Below are positions 1-8,278 of a stretch of 64,000 bases of DNA, piece after piece. The notes below the pieces were generated by a model. The model did no database searches. It was not told the DNA's origin and saw nothing but the letters and a program-made list of their open reading frames with translations. The position numbers and the translations under genes were made by a program. Within the stretch, counting starts at the first letter, position 1; each line of letters starts with the position of its first letter. This DNA comes from Mycolicibacterium sp. P9-64 (GTDB lineage: Bacteria; Actinomycetota; Actinomycetes; Mycobacteriales; Mycobacteriaceae): positions 248,001 to 312,000 of the forward strand of contig NZ_NPKO01000006.1 of NCBI RefSeq assembly GCF_008329605.1, given 5' to 3'.

Positions 1-2
1 AG

Positions 3-1340
3 CGGCAGGGCATTCTCGGCCTCATCACCACCGCGGCCGCCGCCTTCAAGCAGGACGGGAATCAGTCGGTCGACGCGCTGTTCGACGACGTCGAATCCCG
101 GTTCGTCGAAGCGTGGCAGGACGACGCCGGGCTGCAGACGTACGGCGAGGCCGTCGCCGAGCTGCTCGAGTTCCGCGGGCGTGAAGGCGAGCCGATGGAG
201 ATGAGCGCCGAGGATTGGCGGCAGTTCGCCGGACGTGCATCGCTGTACGAGGCCCGCGAGAAGGCGAAGGCACTCGGCGTCGACGCCGGGTGGGACTGCG
301 AGCGGGTGAAGACGCCGGAGGGGTACTACCAGATCCGCGGCGGTATCCCGTACGCGATCGCCAAGTCACTTGCCGCGGCGCCGTTCGCCGACATCCTCTG
401 GATGGAGACGAAGACCGCCGACCTCCACGACGCACGCCAGTTCGCCGACGCGATTCACAGCGTGTACCCCGAGAAGATGCTGGCCTACAACCTCTCCCCC
501 TCGTTCAACTGGGACACCACCGGGATGAGCGACGACGAGATGCGGGCCTTCCCGGAGGAACTCGCGAAGATGGGCTTCGTCTTCAACTTCATGACCTATG
601 GCGGTCACCAGATCGACGGCGTCGCCGCCGAGGAGTTCGCCACCGCACTCAAGCAGGACGGCATGCTGTCGCTCGCCCGGCTGCAACGCAAGATGCGTCT
701 GGTCGAGTCGCCATACCGCACACCGCAAACCCTGGTCGGTGGACCGCGCAGCGACGCCGCGCTGGCGGCCTCGTCCGGGCGCACGGCGACCACCAAGTCG
801 ATGGGTGCGGGCTCCACACAGCACCAACACCTCGTGCAGACCGAGGTGCCCAAGAAGCTGCTCGAGGACTGGCTTGCCCAGTGGAGTGACTACTACCAAC
901 TCGGTGAGAAGCTGCGCGTTCAGTTCCGGCCGCTGCGCGCCGGCGGCGAGGTGCTCGAGCTCGGCATCTACGGCGAACGGGACGGCGGCGAGGAGAAACT
1001 CGCCAACGTGCTCGTCGACCCGATCAAGGACCGCAACGGACGCAGCATTCTGACGGTGCGTGACCAGAACACGTTCGCCGAGAAGCTGCGCCAGAAGCGC
1101 CTGATGACGCTGGTCCATCTGTGGCTGGTGCACCGCTTCAAGGCCGAGGCGGTCTACTACGTCACGCCCACCGAGGACAACATCTATCAAACCGACAAGA
1201 TGAAGTCGCATGGCATCTTCCGCGACGTCCAGAAGGACGTCGGGGAGATCATCGTCGCCGAGGTGAACCAGCCGCGGATCGACGAATTGCTGGCGTCCGA
1301 CGGCACTGCGCTGCAGCAGTTGATCCGCAAGGAGGACTGA
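3..1340 (+). CDS. aceA: isocitrate lyase, long (ICL2) type, 5' end outside window
   Basis: Cleaves isocitrate to glyoxylate and succinate in the glyoxylate shunt; the mycobacterial long form also takes part in methylcitrate metabolism. The reading frame is open from base 3 with no start, so the gene begins upstream; about 445 residues of what is normally a protein of about 760 are present. The visible part contains the conserved stretches LAYNLSPSFNWDTTG and FITYGGHQ-like FNFMTYGGHQ of the lyase barrel, and then the extra C-terminal domain typical of the long form (roughly the last 200 residues). The KKCGH active site lies outside. A palindrome follows the stop and the next gene is convergent. 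Confidence 0.9.
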   Translation, partial: RQGILGLITTAAAAFKQDGNQSVDALFDDVESRFVEAWQDDAGLQTYGEAVAELLEFRGREGEPMEMSAEDWRQFAGRASLYEAREKAKALGVDAGWDCERVKTPEGYYQIRGGIPYAIAKSLAAAPFADILWMETKTADLHDARQFADAIHSVYPEKMLAYNLSPSFNWDTTGMSDDEMRAFPEELAKMGFVFNFMTYGGHQIDGVAAEEFATALKQDGMLSLARLQRKMRLVESPYRTPQTLVGGPRSDAALAASSGRTATTKSMGAGSTQHQHLVQTEVPKKLLEDWLAQWSDYYQLGEKLRVQFRPLRAGGEVLELGIYGERDGGEEKLANVLVDPIKDRNGRSILTVRDQNTFAEKLRQKRLMTLVHLWLVHRFKAEAVYYVTPTEDNIYQTDKMKSHGIFRDVQKDVGEIIVAEVNQPRIDELLASDGTALQQLIRKED

Positions 1341-1351
1341 GGCAGCCAGCC

Positions 1352-1384
1352 CCTCGAGTCAAGCACTTGCGCAAGTGTTCGAGG
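1352..1384. terminator. palindrome between convergent genes
   Basis: CCTCGA (1352-1357) and TCGAGG (1379-1384) enclose the perfect palindrome CACTTGCGCAAGTG (1364-1377). It fills the 53-bp gap between two convergent stops, so it could end transcription from both sides. There is no T tract, so factor-independent termination is uncertain. Confidence 0.4.
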
Positions 1385-1393
1385 TGAATCGCG

Positions 1394-2308
1394 TCAGAGT
1401 GCACGATGCGGGTCGTCTGCGGGCAGCCAGGCGTCATCGTCCATGCCAAGGGCACCAACGTCATCGGCGAGGGCCTCGATCACGGCGAGCACCGACGCCC
1501 GCGCTTCGTCACGGCGCGAGACGAGCGACCACGTCCAGTACGGGGCGGGATCGGCCACCGGACGTGCGACCAAGTCGGCGGGGACCGGCGTCGTCTGCCC
1601 CTTCGGCGAGTTCAGCACGGGCCGGCGCAACCGGCGCACGTGCTCGAAAAACGTTGGGCCAGTGATCCCTCCGTCATCGATGCGCACCAGGCGTGCACCG
1701 CTGTCGCTGGCGAACTGTTCGGCGTAGCGGTTCCATGACGACCAACTGGCGGTGTCCGCATCAACGAGAACCGCCGTGTCCTTCGCCGCGACCGTCGAGG
1801 TGTCGGAGCCAGTGCACACGGCGTACAGGCGGTCGGCCCCGATGAGCCTCGCATCTAGATCGTGCGTGGCCAGGTCGGCGCCCTGAGCCCAACAGATCGC
1901 CACGTCGAGGCTGCCCTCTGCGACGCGTGCGGCCTGCGCGTGTGAGGGCATCACCCAGGTGTCGATGCGAAGCGTCGCGATTCCCGCCGTCCGTTCCGTC
2001 AAGTCAGCGGGTCGCCAATTGACGTAGCCGAGCCGGACGGGGTCGGAATCGGAAAGGCCTGCGGCGGTCCTGCGCAGGGTGTCGGCCTGGTCGAGCAGCG
2101 CGCGGACACCCGGCAGTAGTGCGGCTCCGGCGACGGTCAGGGCGACGGATCGGCGATCGCGGTCGAACAGGCGCACCTTGAGATCCCGTTCGAGGGCCTT
2201 GATCTGTTGGGAGAGCGACGGACCCGCGATGTGCAGCCGGTCAGCGGCACGGCCGAAGTTCAACTCCTCGGCGACGGCGACGAAATAGCGCAGCTGGCGC
2301 AGCTCCAC
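1394..2308 (-). CDS. LysR-family transcriptional regulator
   Basis: 304-residue LysR regulator. The N-terminus (MELRQLRYFVAVAEELNF onward) is a typical winged helix-turn-helix with the recognition segment AADRLHIAGPSLSQQIKALE; the rest is a periplasmic-binding-like effector domain. I chose the GTG at 2308 because the LysR homology begins exactly there; an in-frame extension upstream to 2356 has no similarity. It is divergent from the SDR/NTF2/PrpD operon with a 140-bp shared region, so that operon is the obvious target. Effector unknown. Confidence 0.88.
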   Translation of the reverse strand: MELRQLRYFVAVAEELNFGRAADRLHIAGPSLSQQIKALERDLKVRLFDRDRRSVALTVAGAALLPGVRALLDQADTLRRTAAGLSDSDPVRLGYVNWRPADLTERTAGIATLRIDTWVMPSHAQAARVAEGSLDVAICWAQGADLATHDLDARLIGADRLYAVCTGSDTSTVAAKDTAVLVDADTASWSSWNRYAEQFASDSGARLVRIDDGGITGPTFFEHVRRLRRPVLNSPKGQTTPVPADLVARPVADPAPYWTWSLVSRRDEARASVLAVIEALADDVGALGMDDDAWLPADDPHRAL

Positions 2309-2448
2309 GGGGCAATCGTAGTGCGGTGCAAGCCTGCGCCTACCAGTAGGAAGCAAACCGGTTGTGCCGTCCGGGCAGCGGCAGCCACCACGACGCGTTC
2401 AATGGTGTGCAAGCAAGACCGACATGCACCTACGAAGCGAGGCGTGAC

Positions 2449-3162
2449 ATGAATGAAGTCCAGAAGGTAGCCATCATCACCGGAGCGTCCCAAGGGATCG
2501 GAGCCGACCTCGTTACCGCGTATCGCAAGCTCGGCTACGCGGTCGTGGCCAATTCGCGCTCGATCGGCGCATCGGACGACCCGGATGTACTGACGGTCGC
2601 CGGCGACCTGGCCGACCCTGGCGTCGGCACTCGTGTCGTGGAAGCCGCTCTGGCACGGTTCGGCCGGATCGACACGGTGATCAACAACGCAGGAATCTTC
2701 ATCGCGAAGCCGTTCACCGAGTACACCGACGAGGACTTCGACGCGGTTACCGGCGTGAACGTGCGCGGGTTCTTCGAGGTTACCCGCGGCGCCATCGCCG
2801 CGATGCTCGACGGCGGACGCGGCGGACACGTGGTGAACATCTCCACCAGCCTGGTCGACCACGCCAATTCCCAAGTGCCAGCGGCACTGGCGTCTTTGAC
2901 CAAGGGCGGACTGAACGCGGTGACCAAGGAGTTGGCCATCGAGTACGCCAGTCGGGGCATTCGGGCCAACACCGTCGCATTGGGCATCATCCGTACGCCG
3001 ATGCACCCCGAGTCGACCCACGAAGCCCTCGCCGCGATGCACCCGCTGGGCCGGCTGGGTGACGTCGAGGACGTCGTGAATGCAGTCGTCTACCTGGAGA
3101 CCGCCCCGTTCGTCACAGGCGAGATCCTGCACGTCGACGGCGGCCAGAGCGCAGGACACTGA
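2449..3162 (+). CDS. SDR-family protein lacking the catalytic tyrosine
   Basis: 237-residue short-chain dehydrogenase fold. The NAD(P) site TGASQGIG (11-18) and the NNAG motif (79-82) are intact, as is the lysine K152 of the active site, but the position of the catalytic tyrosine (four before the lysine) is alanine A148 in ALASLTKGG. The family normally needs Tyr for proton transfer, so this protein either uses another acid or has lost ordinary reductase chemistry. First gene of a three-gene operon; GAGG ribosome site before ATG 2449. The next start is 2 bp after the stop. Confidence 0.85.
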   Translation: MNEVQKVAIITGASQGIGADLVTAYRKLGYAVVANSRSIGASDDPDVLTVAGDLADPGVGTRVVEAALARFGRIDTVINNAGIFIAKPFTEYTDEDFDAVTGVNVRGFFEVTRGAIAAMLDGGRGGHVVNISTSLVDHANSQVPAALASLTKGGLNAVTKELAIEYASRGIRANTVALGIIRTPMHPESTHEALAAMHPLGRLGDVEDVVNAVVYLETAPFVTGEILHVDGGQSAGH

Positions 3163-3164
3163 TC

Positions 3165-3518
3165 ATGACCAAGCCCGAGACCGTTCTGCGTGGCGTGCTG
3201 GACCAATGGAGGGCCGCCGTCGGTGCGCACGAACCGCAGCGAGTCGCCGCCCTGTTCACCGAGGACGCGATCTTCCAGGGTCTGCGCCCATACAGCGTGG
3301 GACGCCAAGGAGTCGCCGACTACTACGATTCCCAACCCATCGGTTTGGCTGCCGAATACCGCATCCTCGCAACCCGGCAACTGGCCGACGACGTGGTGCT
3401 CGGCTATCTGAGCGTCGAATTCTCGTTCACCGATCGACCGACCGTGACGGTCTCCCTCGGTGTCGTGGTCAAACGCGTCGACGGCGCCTGGCTCATCACG
3501 CACTACCAAGTCTCGTGA
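3165..3518 (+). CDS. NTF2-like (SnoaL/DUF4440-type) protein
   Basis: 117-residue single-domain protein of the NTF2-like cone fold; the pattern VAALFTEDAIFQGL near the N-terminus and the final strand VDGAWLITHYQVS are typical. Members act as isomerases, dehydratases or simple ligand-binding proteins, and sequence alone does not tell which. It lies between the SDR and PrpD genes and its stop overlaps the start of the latter (GTGA), so the three are likely made together and act on one substrate. Confidence 0.8.
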   Translation: MTKPETVLRGVLDQWRAAVGAHEPQRVAALFTEDAIFQGLRPYSVGRQGVADYYDSQPIGLAAEYRILATRQLADDVVLGYLSVEFSFTDRPTVTVSLGVVVKRVDGAWLITHYQVS

Positions 3519-4933
3519 GCACGCAGACGGCTGAGCGCACCCGCCGTACGGTGGAGGCCCTCGCAGAGTGGGTGGTGAGGTCCACCACGTCAGACATGGG
3601 CGCCTCCGCGCCAACGTTGATGCGGCGCAACGTCCTCGACAGCCTCGGCTGTGCGATCGCCGCGCTCGACGGTGAGACCGTGCAGGCGGTGCGTGACAAC
3701 ATCGCGGAATACGGGGGCCCGGCGACACTGATCGGCGGCGGCCGAACCAGCATTGATCAGGCCACGCTGTTCAACTCGGTTGCGGTGCGCTACGTCGACC
3801 TGCTCGACACGTATCTGACCCCGGGTGGCCTGTGCCATCCCGCCGACAACTTCGGCGCGATCCTGGCCGTTGCGGAGAGCGCGGGCGCGACGGGCGACGA
3901 GTTCCTGCTGGCGCTGGCGGTGGCCTACGAGGTGCAGTGCCGGTTCTCGGCGGCCGTTCCCGTCATGGCTCGCGGTCTCAATCACGCTCTGCAGCTCGCG
4001 ATCTCGGTCGCGGCCGGCGCCGCGAAGCTACTTGACCTTACTGCCGCGCAGACGGCCAACGCCATCGCCGTCGCGGCGGCGGACAACGTCTCGTTGGCGG
4101 CGATCCACTCCGAGCCGGTGTCGAACTGGAAGGGCATCTCCCCCGGCATCACCGCGCAGCGTGCGGTGTACACCACCGCGCTGGCGAAACGTGGAATCAC
4201 CGGACCGCTCGGGCTCTTCGAAGGACCCAACGGACTCGAGCAGCTGTTCGGCCAACACATCGACCTTCGCCTCGGCGACCCTACGTTGGACGTCGTCGAC
4301 CACACGTACCTGAAGAAGTACTGCTCGCTCATCCATGGCCAAGCGCCCATCGAAACGATCCTGGCACTCGTGAAGGAGCACGGGATCAACCACGAGGACG
4401 TCGAATCCATCGACGCCGAGGTGTTTCAGACGGCCTACGACATCGCAGGCGGTGGCAGCTTTGGGTCCAAGGACTCGCCGTCGACCAAGGAGCAGGCGGA
4501 CTACAACTTGAAATACCTCCTTGCCGCCGCCGTGATCGACGGTCAGGTCGGGCCCGAGCAGCTCCAGACCGAGCGGATCGGTCGGACGGACGTCCAACGG
4601 CTACTTCAGCGCGTGGACGTGAAGCCCAACGCCACGTTCACCGCCGGCTACCCACGGTCGACACCCGTCCGCATCGGTGTGACCCTGCGCGACGGCCAAC
4701 GCGTCTCGCGAGAGCAGCACGATTTCGAGGGTGCACCCGACCGACCGTTGACGTGGGAGCGCACCGTCGAGAAGTTTCATTGGTTGGCCGAGGAGTTCGC
4801 GCCAGATGCGTTGCGTGACCAGATCATCGACCACGTCGAACACCTTGGCTCCGAACCGGTCTCGGAGTTGACCCGGCTTCTCGGTGACGTCAGCCCTGCG
4901 CGACGGCTGCCCAAGACGCGTCGTCCCATCTGA
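3515..4933 (+). CDS. MmgE/PrpD family protein
   Basis: 472 residues, the usual length for the 2-methylcitrate dehydratase / cis-aconitate decarboxylase superfamily. Recognisable family features are MRRNVLDSLGCAIAAL near the N-terminus, the long helical domain, and YCSLIHGQAPIE in the middle. Start chosen at GTG 3515, which overlaps the previous stop by 4 bp; a longer frame upstream runs antiparallel to real genes and is not coding. Because the partners are an SDR-like and an NTF2-like protein and no prpB/prpC is present, the substrate need not be methylcitrate. The 3' end overlaps the convergent MBL gene by 44 bp. Confidence 0.85.
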   Translation: MSTQTAERTRRTVEALAEWVVRSTTSDMGASAPTLMRRNVLDSLGCAIAALDGETVQAVRDNIAEYGGPATLIGGGRTSIDQATLFNSVAVRYVDLLDTYLTPGGLCHPADNFGAILAVAESAGATGDEFLLALAVAYEVQCRFSAAVPVMARGLNHALQLAISVAAGAAKLLDLTAAQTANAIAVAAADNVSLAAIHSEPVSNWKGISPGITAQRAVYTTALAKRGITGPLGLFEGPNGLEQLFGQHIDLRLGDPTLDVVDHTYLKKYCSLIHGQAPIETILALVKEHGINHEDVESIDAEVFQTAYDIAGGGSFGSKDSPSTKEQADYNLKYLLAAAVIDGQVGPEQLQTERIGRTDVQRLLQRVDVKPNATFTAGYPRSTPVRIGVTLRDGQRVSREQHDFEGAPDRPLTWERTVEKFHWLAEEFAPDALRDQIIDHVEHLGSEPVSELTRLLGDVSPARRLPKTRRPI

Positions 4934-5732
4934 AGTCGATCCAGTGCCCGTTCGGAGCCACCGTGACCACGTGACCGAGCCCCGCCTCCTCGAATGCGGC
5001 GACGAACTCATCGCGGCCCTCGCTGAAGTGGGCCCAGCTGTCGACGTGGGCGGGGATCACCGAGCTCGCGCCGAGTAGCTCGGCGGCCGCAGCGGCACGC
5101 TGACCGGTGAACGTCAGGGGCCGACCATGCTCCTTCGCCGGAACACGGGCGGCGCCTGCGAAGATCACGGCGATGTCCACGGCGCCGACCCGCTCGACGA
5201 TGTCCTTGACTGCGCCGATCGATGCGTTGTCGCCACTGAGATAGACCGTCGGGACACCCGCGCCGGACAGCACGAAACCGGTGACCTCACAGTTGATGTA
5301 GCCCGTTTCGTTGCGCTGCCCGTCGGCGGGGCCGTGTACCGCAGGAACGGCCTGCACCGTGAGCGGGCCTGCACCGTCACCGCCAGGAAGCTCGGTGGTC
5401 TGCCATGGCTCCAGGCCGTGGGCGTTCGGTCCCAATCGGGCCGCGGCGCGCGGATGGGTGAGGACGTGCGGGGCGGCGAGCGCCACCCGGCGGCCTTCGG
5501 CGTCCAGATTGTCGGGGTGCTCGTCGTGGCTGATCAACACGACGTCGATGCCCCCGAGCGCTGTGGCCGGGACGGCCGGGCCCGCGGTCTTCGTCAGGTA
5601 TCCCTGTGGTCCCGGCGGTTCGAACGTCGGATCGATGACCAGGCGGAGGCCGCCGATGTCGATGACGGTGGTCGGCCCACCAAGCACGCTGATGGCCAAC
5701 TCTCGCCGTCGACCGTCTACCGATTCGTCCAT
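4890..5732 (-). CDS. MBL-fold metallo-hydrolase
   Basis: 280-residue metallo-beta-lactamase fold protein of the UlaG/YtnP-like (MBL_2) kind. The metal site reads SHDEHPDNLD around residue 70-80, a variant of HxHxDH, followed by the conserved LSGDNASIG and later IPAHVDSWAHF. The start ATG 5732 is preceded by GAGGGAG; a longer frame to 5762 lacks a ribosome site. Substrate unknown. It runs tail to tail into the PrpD gene. Confidence 0.82.
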   Translation of the reverse strand: MDESVDGRRRELAISVLGGPTTVIDIGGLRLVIDPTFEPPGPQGYLTKTAGPAVPATALGGIDVVLISHDEHPDNLDAEGRRVALAAPHVLTHPRAAARLGPNAHGLEPWQTTELPGGDGAGPLTVQAVPAVHGPADGQRNETGYINCEVTGFVLSGAGVPTVYLSGDNASIGAVKDIVERVGAVDIAVIFAGAARVPAKEHGRPLTFTGQRAAAAAELLGASSVIPAHVDSWAHFSEGRDEFVAAFEEAGLGHVVTVAPNGHWIDFRWDDASWAAVAQG

Positions 5733-5819
5733 GCCGCTCCCTCGCTCGCCCCAATCGACCATAGTTCGCCGGTCCGGCGAGAACTTCCAGAGTCGACGCG
5801 TGGCGCGGTGCCCCTAGCT

Positions 5820-6527
5820 TCAGGTCTGCCGGGTGGGCGCGTAGACCTCGATCACGCCGTTGGTTTCGCGGACCTGAATCCGTGGCAGCGGCGCAGGGGC
5901 GATCGGCAGCTGATGCGTGAGTGTCTCTCCGGCGAGGGAGAACGACGTCGAGTGGCACGGGCAACGTAGCCGGTTGTCCGGCGCATCGAGCCACAGTCGG
6001 CAACCCTGGTGCGTGCAGACGCCGGATACCGCTTCGAGCTGGCCATCGACCCGATGGATGAAGCCGTTGACGGAGCCGAGGTCGAACGCCAACGTCGCGC
6101 CGTCGGGCACGTCGACGCTCGATCCGACCGGAGCCCAGACGCCGGTGTTCGGTTCCATCACGCCCTGCGCGGACGGTGTGGGGGCGGTTGTCTCGCCGCC
6201 GTCGCGCAGCAGGGTGCGATCCACCACCAGCCCGGCCGCCGCCGATGCGGCGGCGATCGAGGTGCCGATGACGACCTGTCTACGCGTGCCGGTTGGGCCG
6301 CTCCTGCTGGGACGATCGACCCCTCGTGCGGCGTCCTCTGCCTGAGCCAGCCGGCGATGGAGGTCGGCGACGAACTCCTCGCGCGGTGCATCGCTGCCCA
6401 GTCGGGCTGCCCGCAGCTCGATGGCCGTCTTCATCTGTTCGGCCTCGAAGTCATCCGGTTGTGCGCGTTCCGTCGGCTGACCCCGTAACAGGCCTTCGAC
6501 GAAGCGGCGCACGTTTCGATCGCTCAC
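5820..6527 (-). CDS. membrane Rieske 2Fe-2S protein with N-terminal helical domain, paired with sigma factor
   Basis: 235 residues in three parts: a charged cytoplasmic helical segment (1-65), one membrane helix or Tat-like anchor (RRQVVIGTS onward, about 82-104), and an extracytoplasmic Rieske domain with both cluster motifs, CTHQGC (171-176) and CPCHSTSF (189-196). The start overlaps the stop of the ECF sigma gene (ATGA), so the two are co-translated. A membrane protein encoded directly after an ECF sigma factor is the normal place for an anti-sigma factor; here the sensor domain is an iron-sulfur Rieske fold. Its function as an anti-sigma is inference. Confidence 0.82.
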   Translation of the reverse strand: MSDRNVRRFVEGLLRGQPTERAQPDDFEAEQMKTAIELRAARLGSDAPREEFVADLHRRLAQAEDAARGVDRPSRSGPTGTRRQVVIGTSIAAASAAAGLVVDRTLLRDGGETTAPTPSAQGVMEPNTGVWAPVGSSVDVPDGATLAFDLGSVNGFIHRVDGQLEAVSGVCTHQGCRLWLDAPDNRLRCPCHSTSFSLAGETLTHQLPIAPAPLPRIQVRETNGVIEVYAPTRQT

Positions 6528-7099
6528 GTCGTCTCCTCGCCACTCGCTTGCGCCGCCATCCGCAGTGCCCGGTGTTGCAGCACCTTCGCATTCGCGACGC
6601 TCACACCCATCTGGGTGGCCGCCTCGCGCACCGAAAATGCCTGCAGGAAACGCAGTTCCAGGATACGCCGGTAGTTATCCGGCAATCGCGCCAGCAATCT
6701 ACCGACACGATCGGGTGCATCGCTGGCGACGAGTTCCGGCTCGTTCGCCTCTGGCACGTCTTCCTCGATCGCGGTCACCTCCCTGCCCATCCGATCCGCC
6801 CAGTAGGACGCGAGCACCGTGCGCGCGGTCATCCGAAGGTACTTGCGAACCTCGGGCACGCTGGCCGAGACCCGCAGCGGCCGAAGCGCCGTCGTGAACA
6901 CCTCGGCAGTGAGGTCCTCGGCGTCGGGTCGGTTGCCCACCTTCCCGTACATCAGTCGGTACACCCAGGTGACGTTGTCGGAATACACCGCCTCCCAGTC
7001 GGGATACGCCGCATCCGTCACCGACCGCAGCCCTCCCTCCGAGCGCGAGGTACGCGGCACCACCGGGCGTGGACCGCGCGCTTCATTCTCGCCCGCCAT
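6524..7099 (-). CDS. ECF-type RNA polymerase sigma factor
   Basis: 191 residues with region 2 (WVYRLMYGKVGNRPDAEDLTAEVF) and region 4 (LLARLPDNYRRILELRFLQAFSVREAATQMGVSVANAKVLQHRAL). Directs RNA polymerase to a small stress regulon in such systems. Start ATG 7099 has GAGGTG just upstream; the frame continues upstream into doxX but without homology. It overlaps the following membrane Rieske gene by 4 bp. Target promoters are not evident here. Confidence 0.9.
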   Translation of the reverse strand: MAGENEARGPRPVVPRTSRSEGGLRSVTDAAYPDWEAVYSDNVTWVYRLMYGKVGNRPDAEDLTAEVFTTALRPLRVSASVPEVRKYLRMTARTVLASYWADRMGREVTAIEEDVPEANEPELVASDAPDRVGRLLARLPDNYRRILELRFLQAFSVREAATQMGVSVANAKVLQHRALRMAAQASGEETT

Positions 7100-7136
7100 C
7101 ACCTCGCCCCGTTCCGGAATCGTGGTGAGGGTTCGA

Positions 7137-7625
7137 TCAGGCCACCGCCGCTGGTGTCTTGACCCTGCTCGTGCGGGCGTCCAGGGAGTACGCGCCCGCA
7201 CCGGCGACGAACAGAAAGACGCTGCCGCACAGCATTGCCACCTCGAGCCTGGACTCGTGAATGAAGTCCCACGCGCCGCCTTCATTGGGGTATAGCGGAG
7301 CCGAACCCCACAGGAGGGGCACTTTGGTGGTCAGGATCGCGCCGAGCATGTCGACGATCATCGGCACCACCGCGAGCCTGGTCATAAGACCGGCCAGAAT
7401 CAGCACGCCGCAGCCGATCTCCAACGCTCCGTCGAAGTAGGCAAGGAAGCTGGGCGACGGGATGCCGACCTTGTCGAACCGGCCGGGTCCCAGCGAATCC
7501 GGACGGAGATACTTCAGGATTCCTTCGGCGAGGAAGATCAATCCCACGTAGAACCGGATGAGGGTGACCGCGCCAGACGCCCCGGTCGTGGTGATTTGGA
7601 GCACTGAGACTTCCCGCTGGGCCAT
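7137..7625 (-). CDS. DoxX-family membrane protein
   Basis: 162 residues with four predicted membrane helices (RFYVGLIFLAEGILKYL; ALEIGCGVLILAGLMTRL; MIVDMLGAIL; EVAMLCGSVFLFVAGAGAY), the DoxX pattern. Some mycobacterial members work with a superoxide dismutase and a thiosulfate sulfurtransferase in oxidant defence. It lies 37 bp upstream of the sigma factor on the same strand and may belong to the same redox-responsive unit. GAAAGGC ribosome site before ATG 7625. Confidence 0.85.
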   Translation of the reverse strand: MAQREVSVLQITTTGASGAVTLIRFYVGLIFLAEGILKYLRPDSLGPGRFDKVGIPSPSFLAYFDGALEIGCGVLILAGLMTRLAVVPMIVDMLGAILTTKVPLLWGSAPLYPNEGGAWDFIHESRLEVAMLCGSVFLFVAGAGAYSLDARTSRVKTPAAVA

Positions 7626-8278
7626 GACGTGCCTTTCTCGCGACGAATTGGCCGCTTCGTGCGGCCCGGTTCTAGATACGGAGTGGGGTTACACCGGCTG
7701 GGCTCAGTCCGACCGAGCCAGGTCGACGAGAGGCGATCCGATGGAGCGCAACGGCGAGGAACCCAGATCCAAGGGAGGGTCGGCGGGGGCCAAACCGCCG
7801 GCGTCGAGCGCCCCGGTAAGGCGGCCACCCGACACCAGCAGGGTGCCGGGCATCGGGTCCCCGTGAGTCGTCACGTCGGCGGTTCGGCCAAACCCCTTGC
7901 AAAAGGCAGTGATTGGTCCCTCGTCCGGCTCGAGAGGAACTGCTCGTCGACGAGCCCGCGTGCGACGGCGACTGAGACCGTCTACTGGCCGTCGTGGATC
8001 TCGATGGCTGCAGCTCGGCTCGAACCCGATCGGGTGTTACAACCGAATTCCGGTAAGTGCTCATCAGCCATACGCCAGTCGATTCCCAGGATTTCACCAG
8101 CCGCGTTGCAACAATTCGGCGTACGCTGCGCACGCGATTGAATTCGTCTAGCGACACCGGAATCATATCGAATTGGCAGTATCCTCAGTGCTTTTCGTCA
8201 TGGAGATCGAAAGTGCTTGGATTCACATATGTTCTAAGACACGTGAACGCGCAACGAAGCCACGACGTGTGACTGGGT
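7626..8278. other. 653-bp intergenic region
   Basis: No convincing gene. On the minus strand, 7704-7874 is a GTG-started frame of 56 codons (MPGTLLVSGGRLTGAL from the inner ATG 7853) with high third-position GC that could be a small gene or a remnant just upstream of doxX; I could not identify it. From about 8130 to 8278 the DNA is clearly more AT-rich than its surroundings and presumably holds the promoter of the polyketide synthase operon. Confidence 0.5.

Noticed and set aside
5127..5969. 280-residue plus-strand protein
   Set aside because: Antisense to the MBL hydrolase and Rieske genes, which have clear motifs on the other strand.
7629..8166. Protein-coding gene in the 7.6-8.2 kb gap
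   Set aside because: Frames on both strands are of Arg/Ser/Pro-rich composition typical of non-coding GC-rich DNA and show no domain; only a 56-codon minus frame remains a weak candidate.
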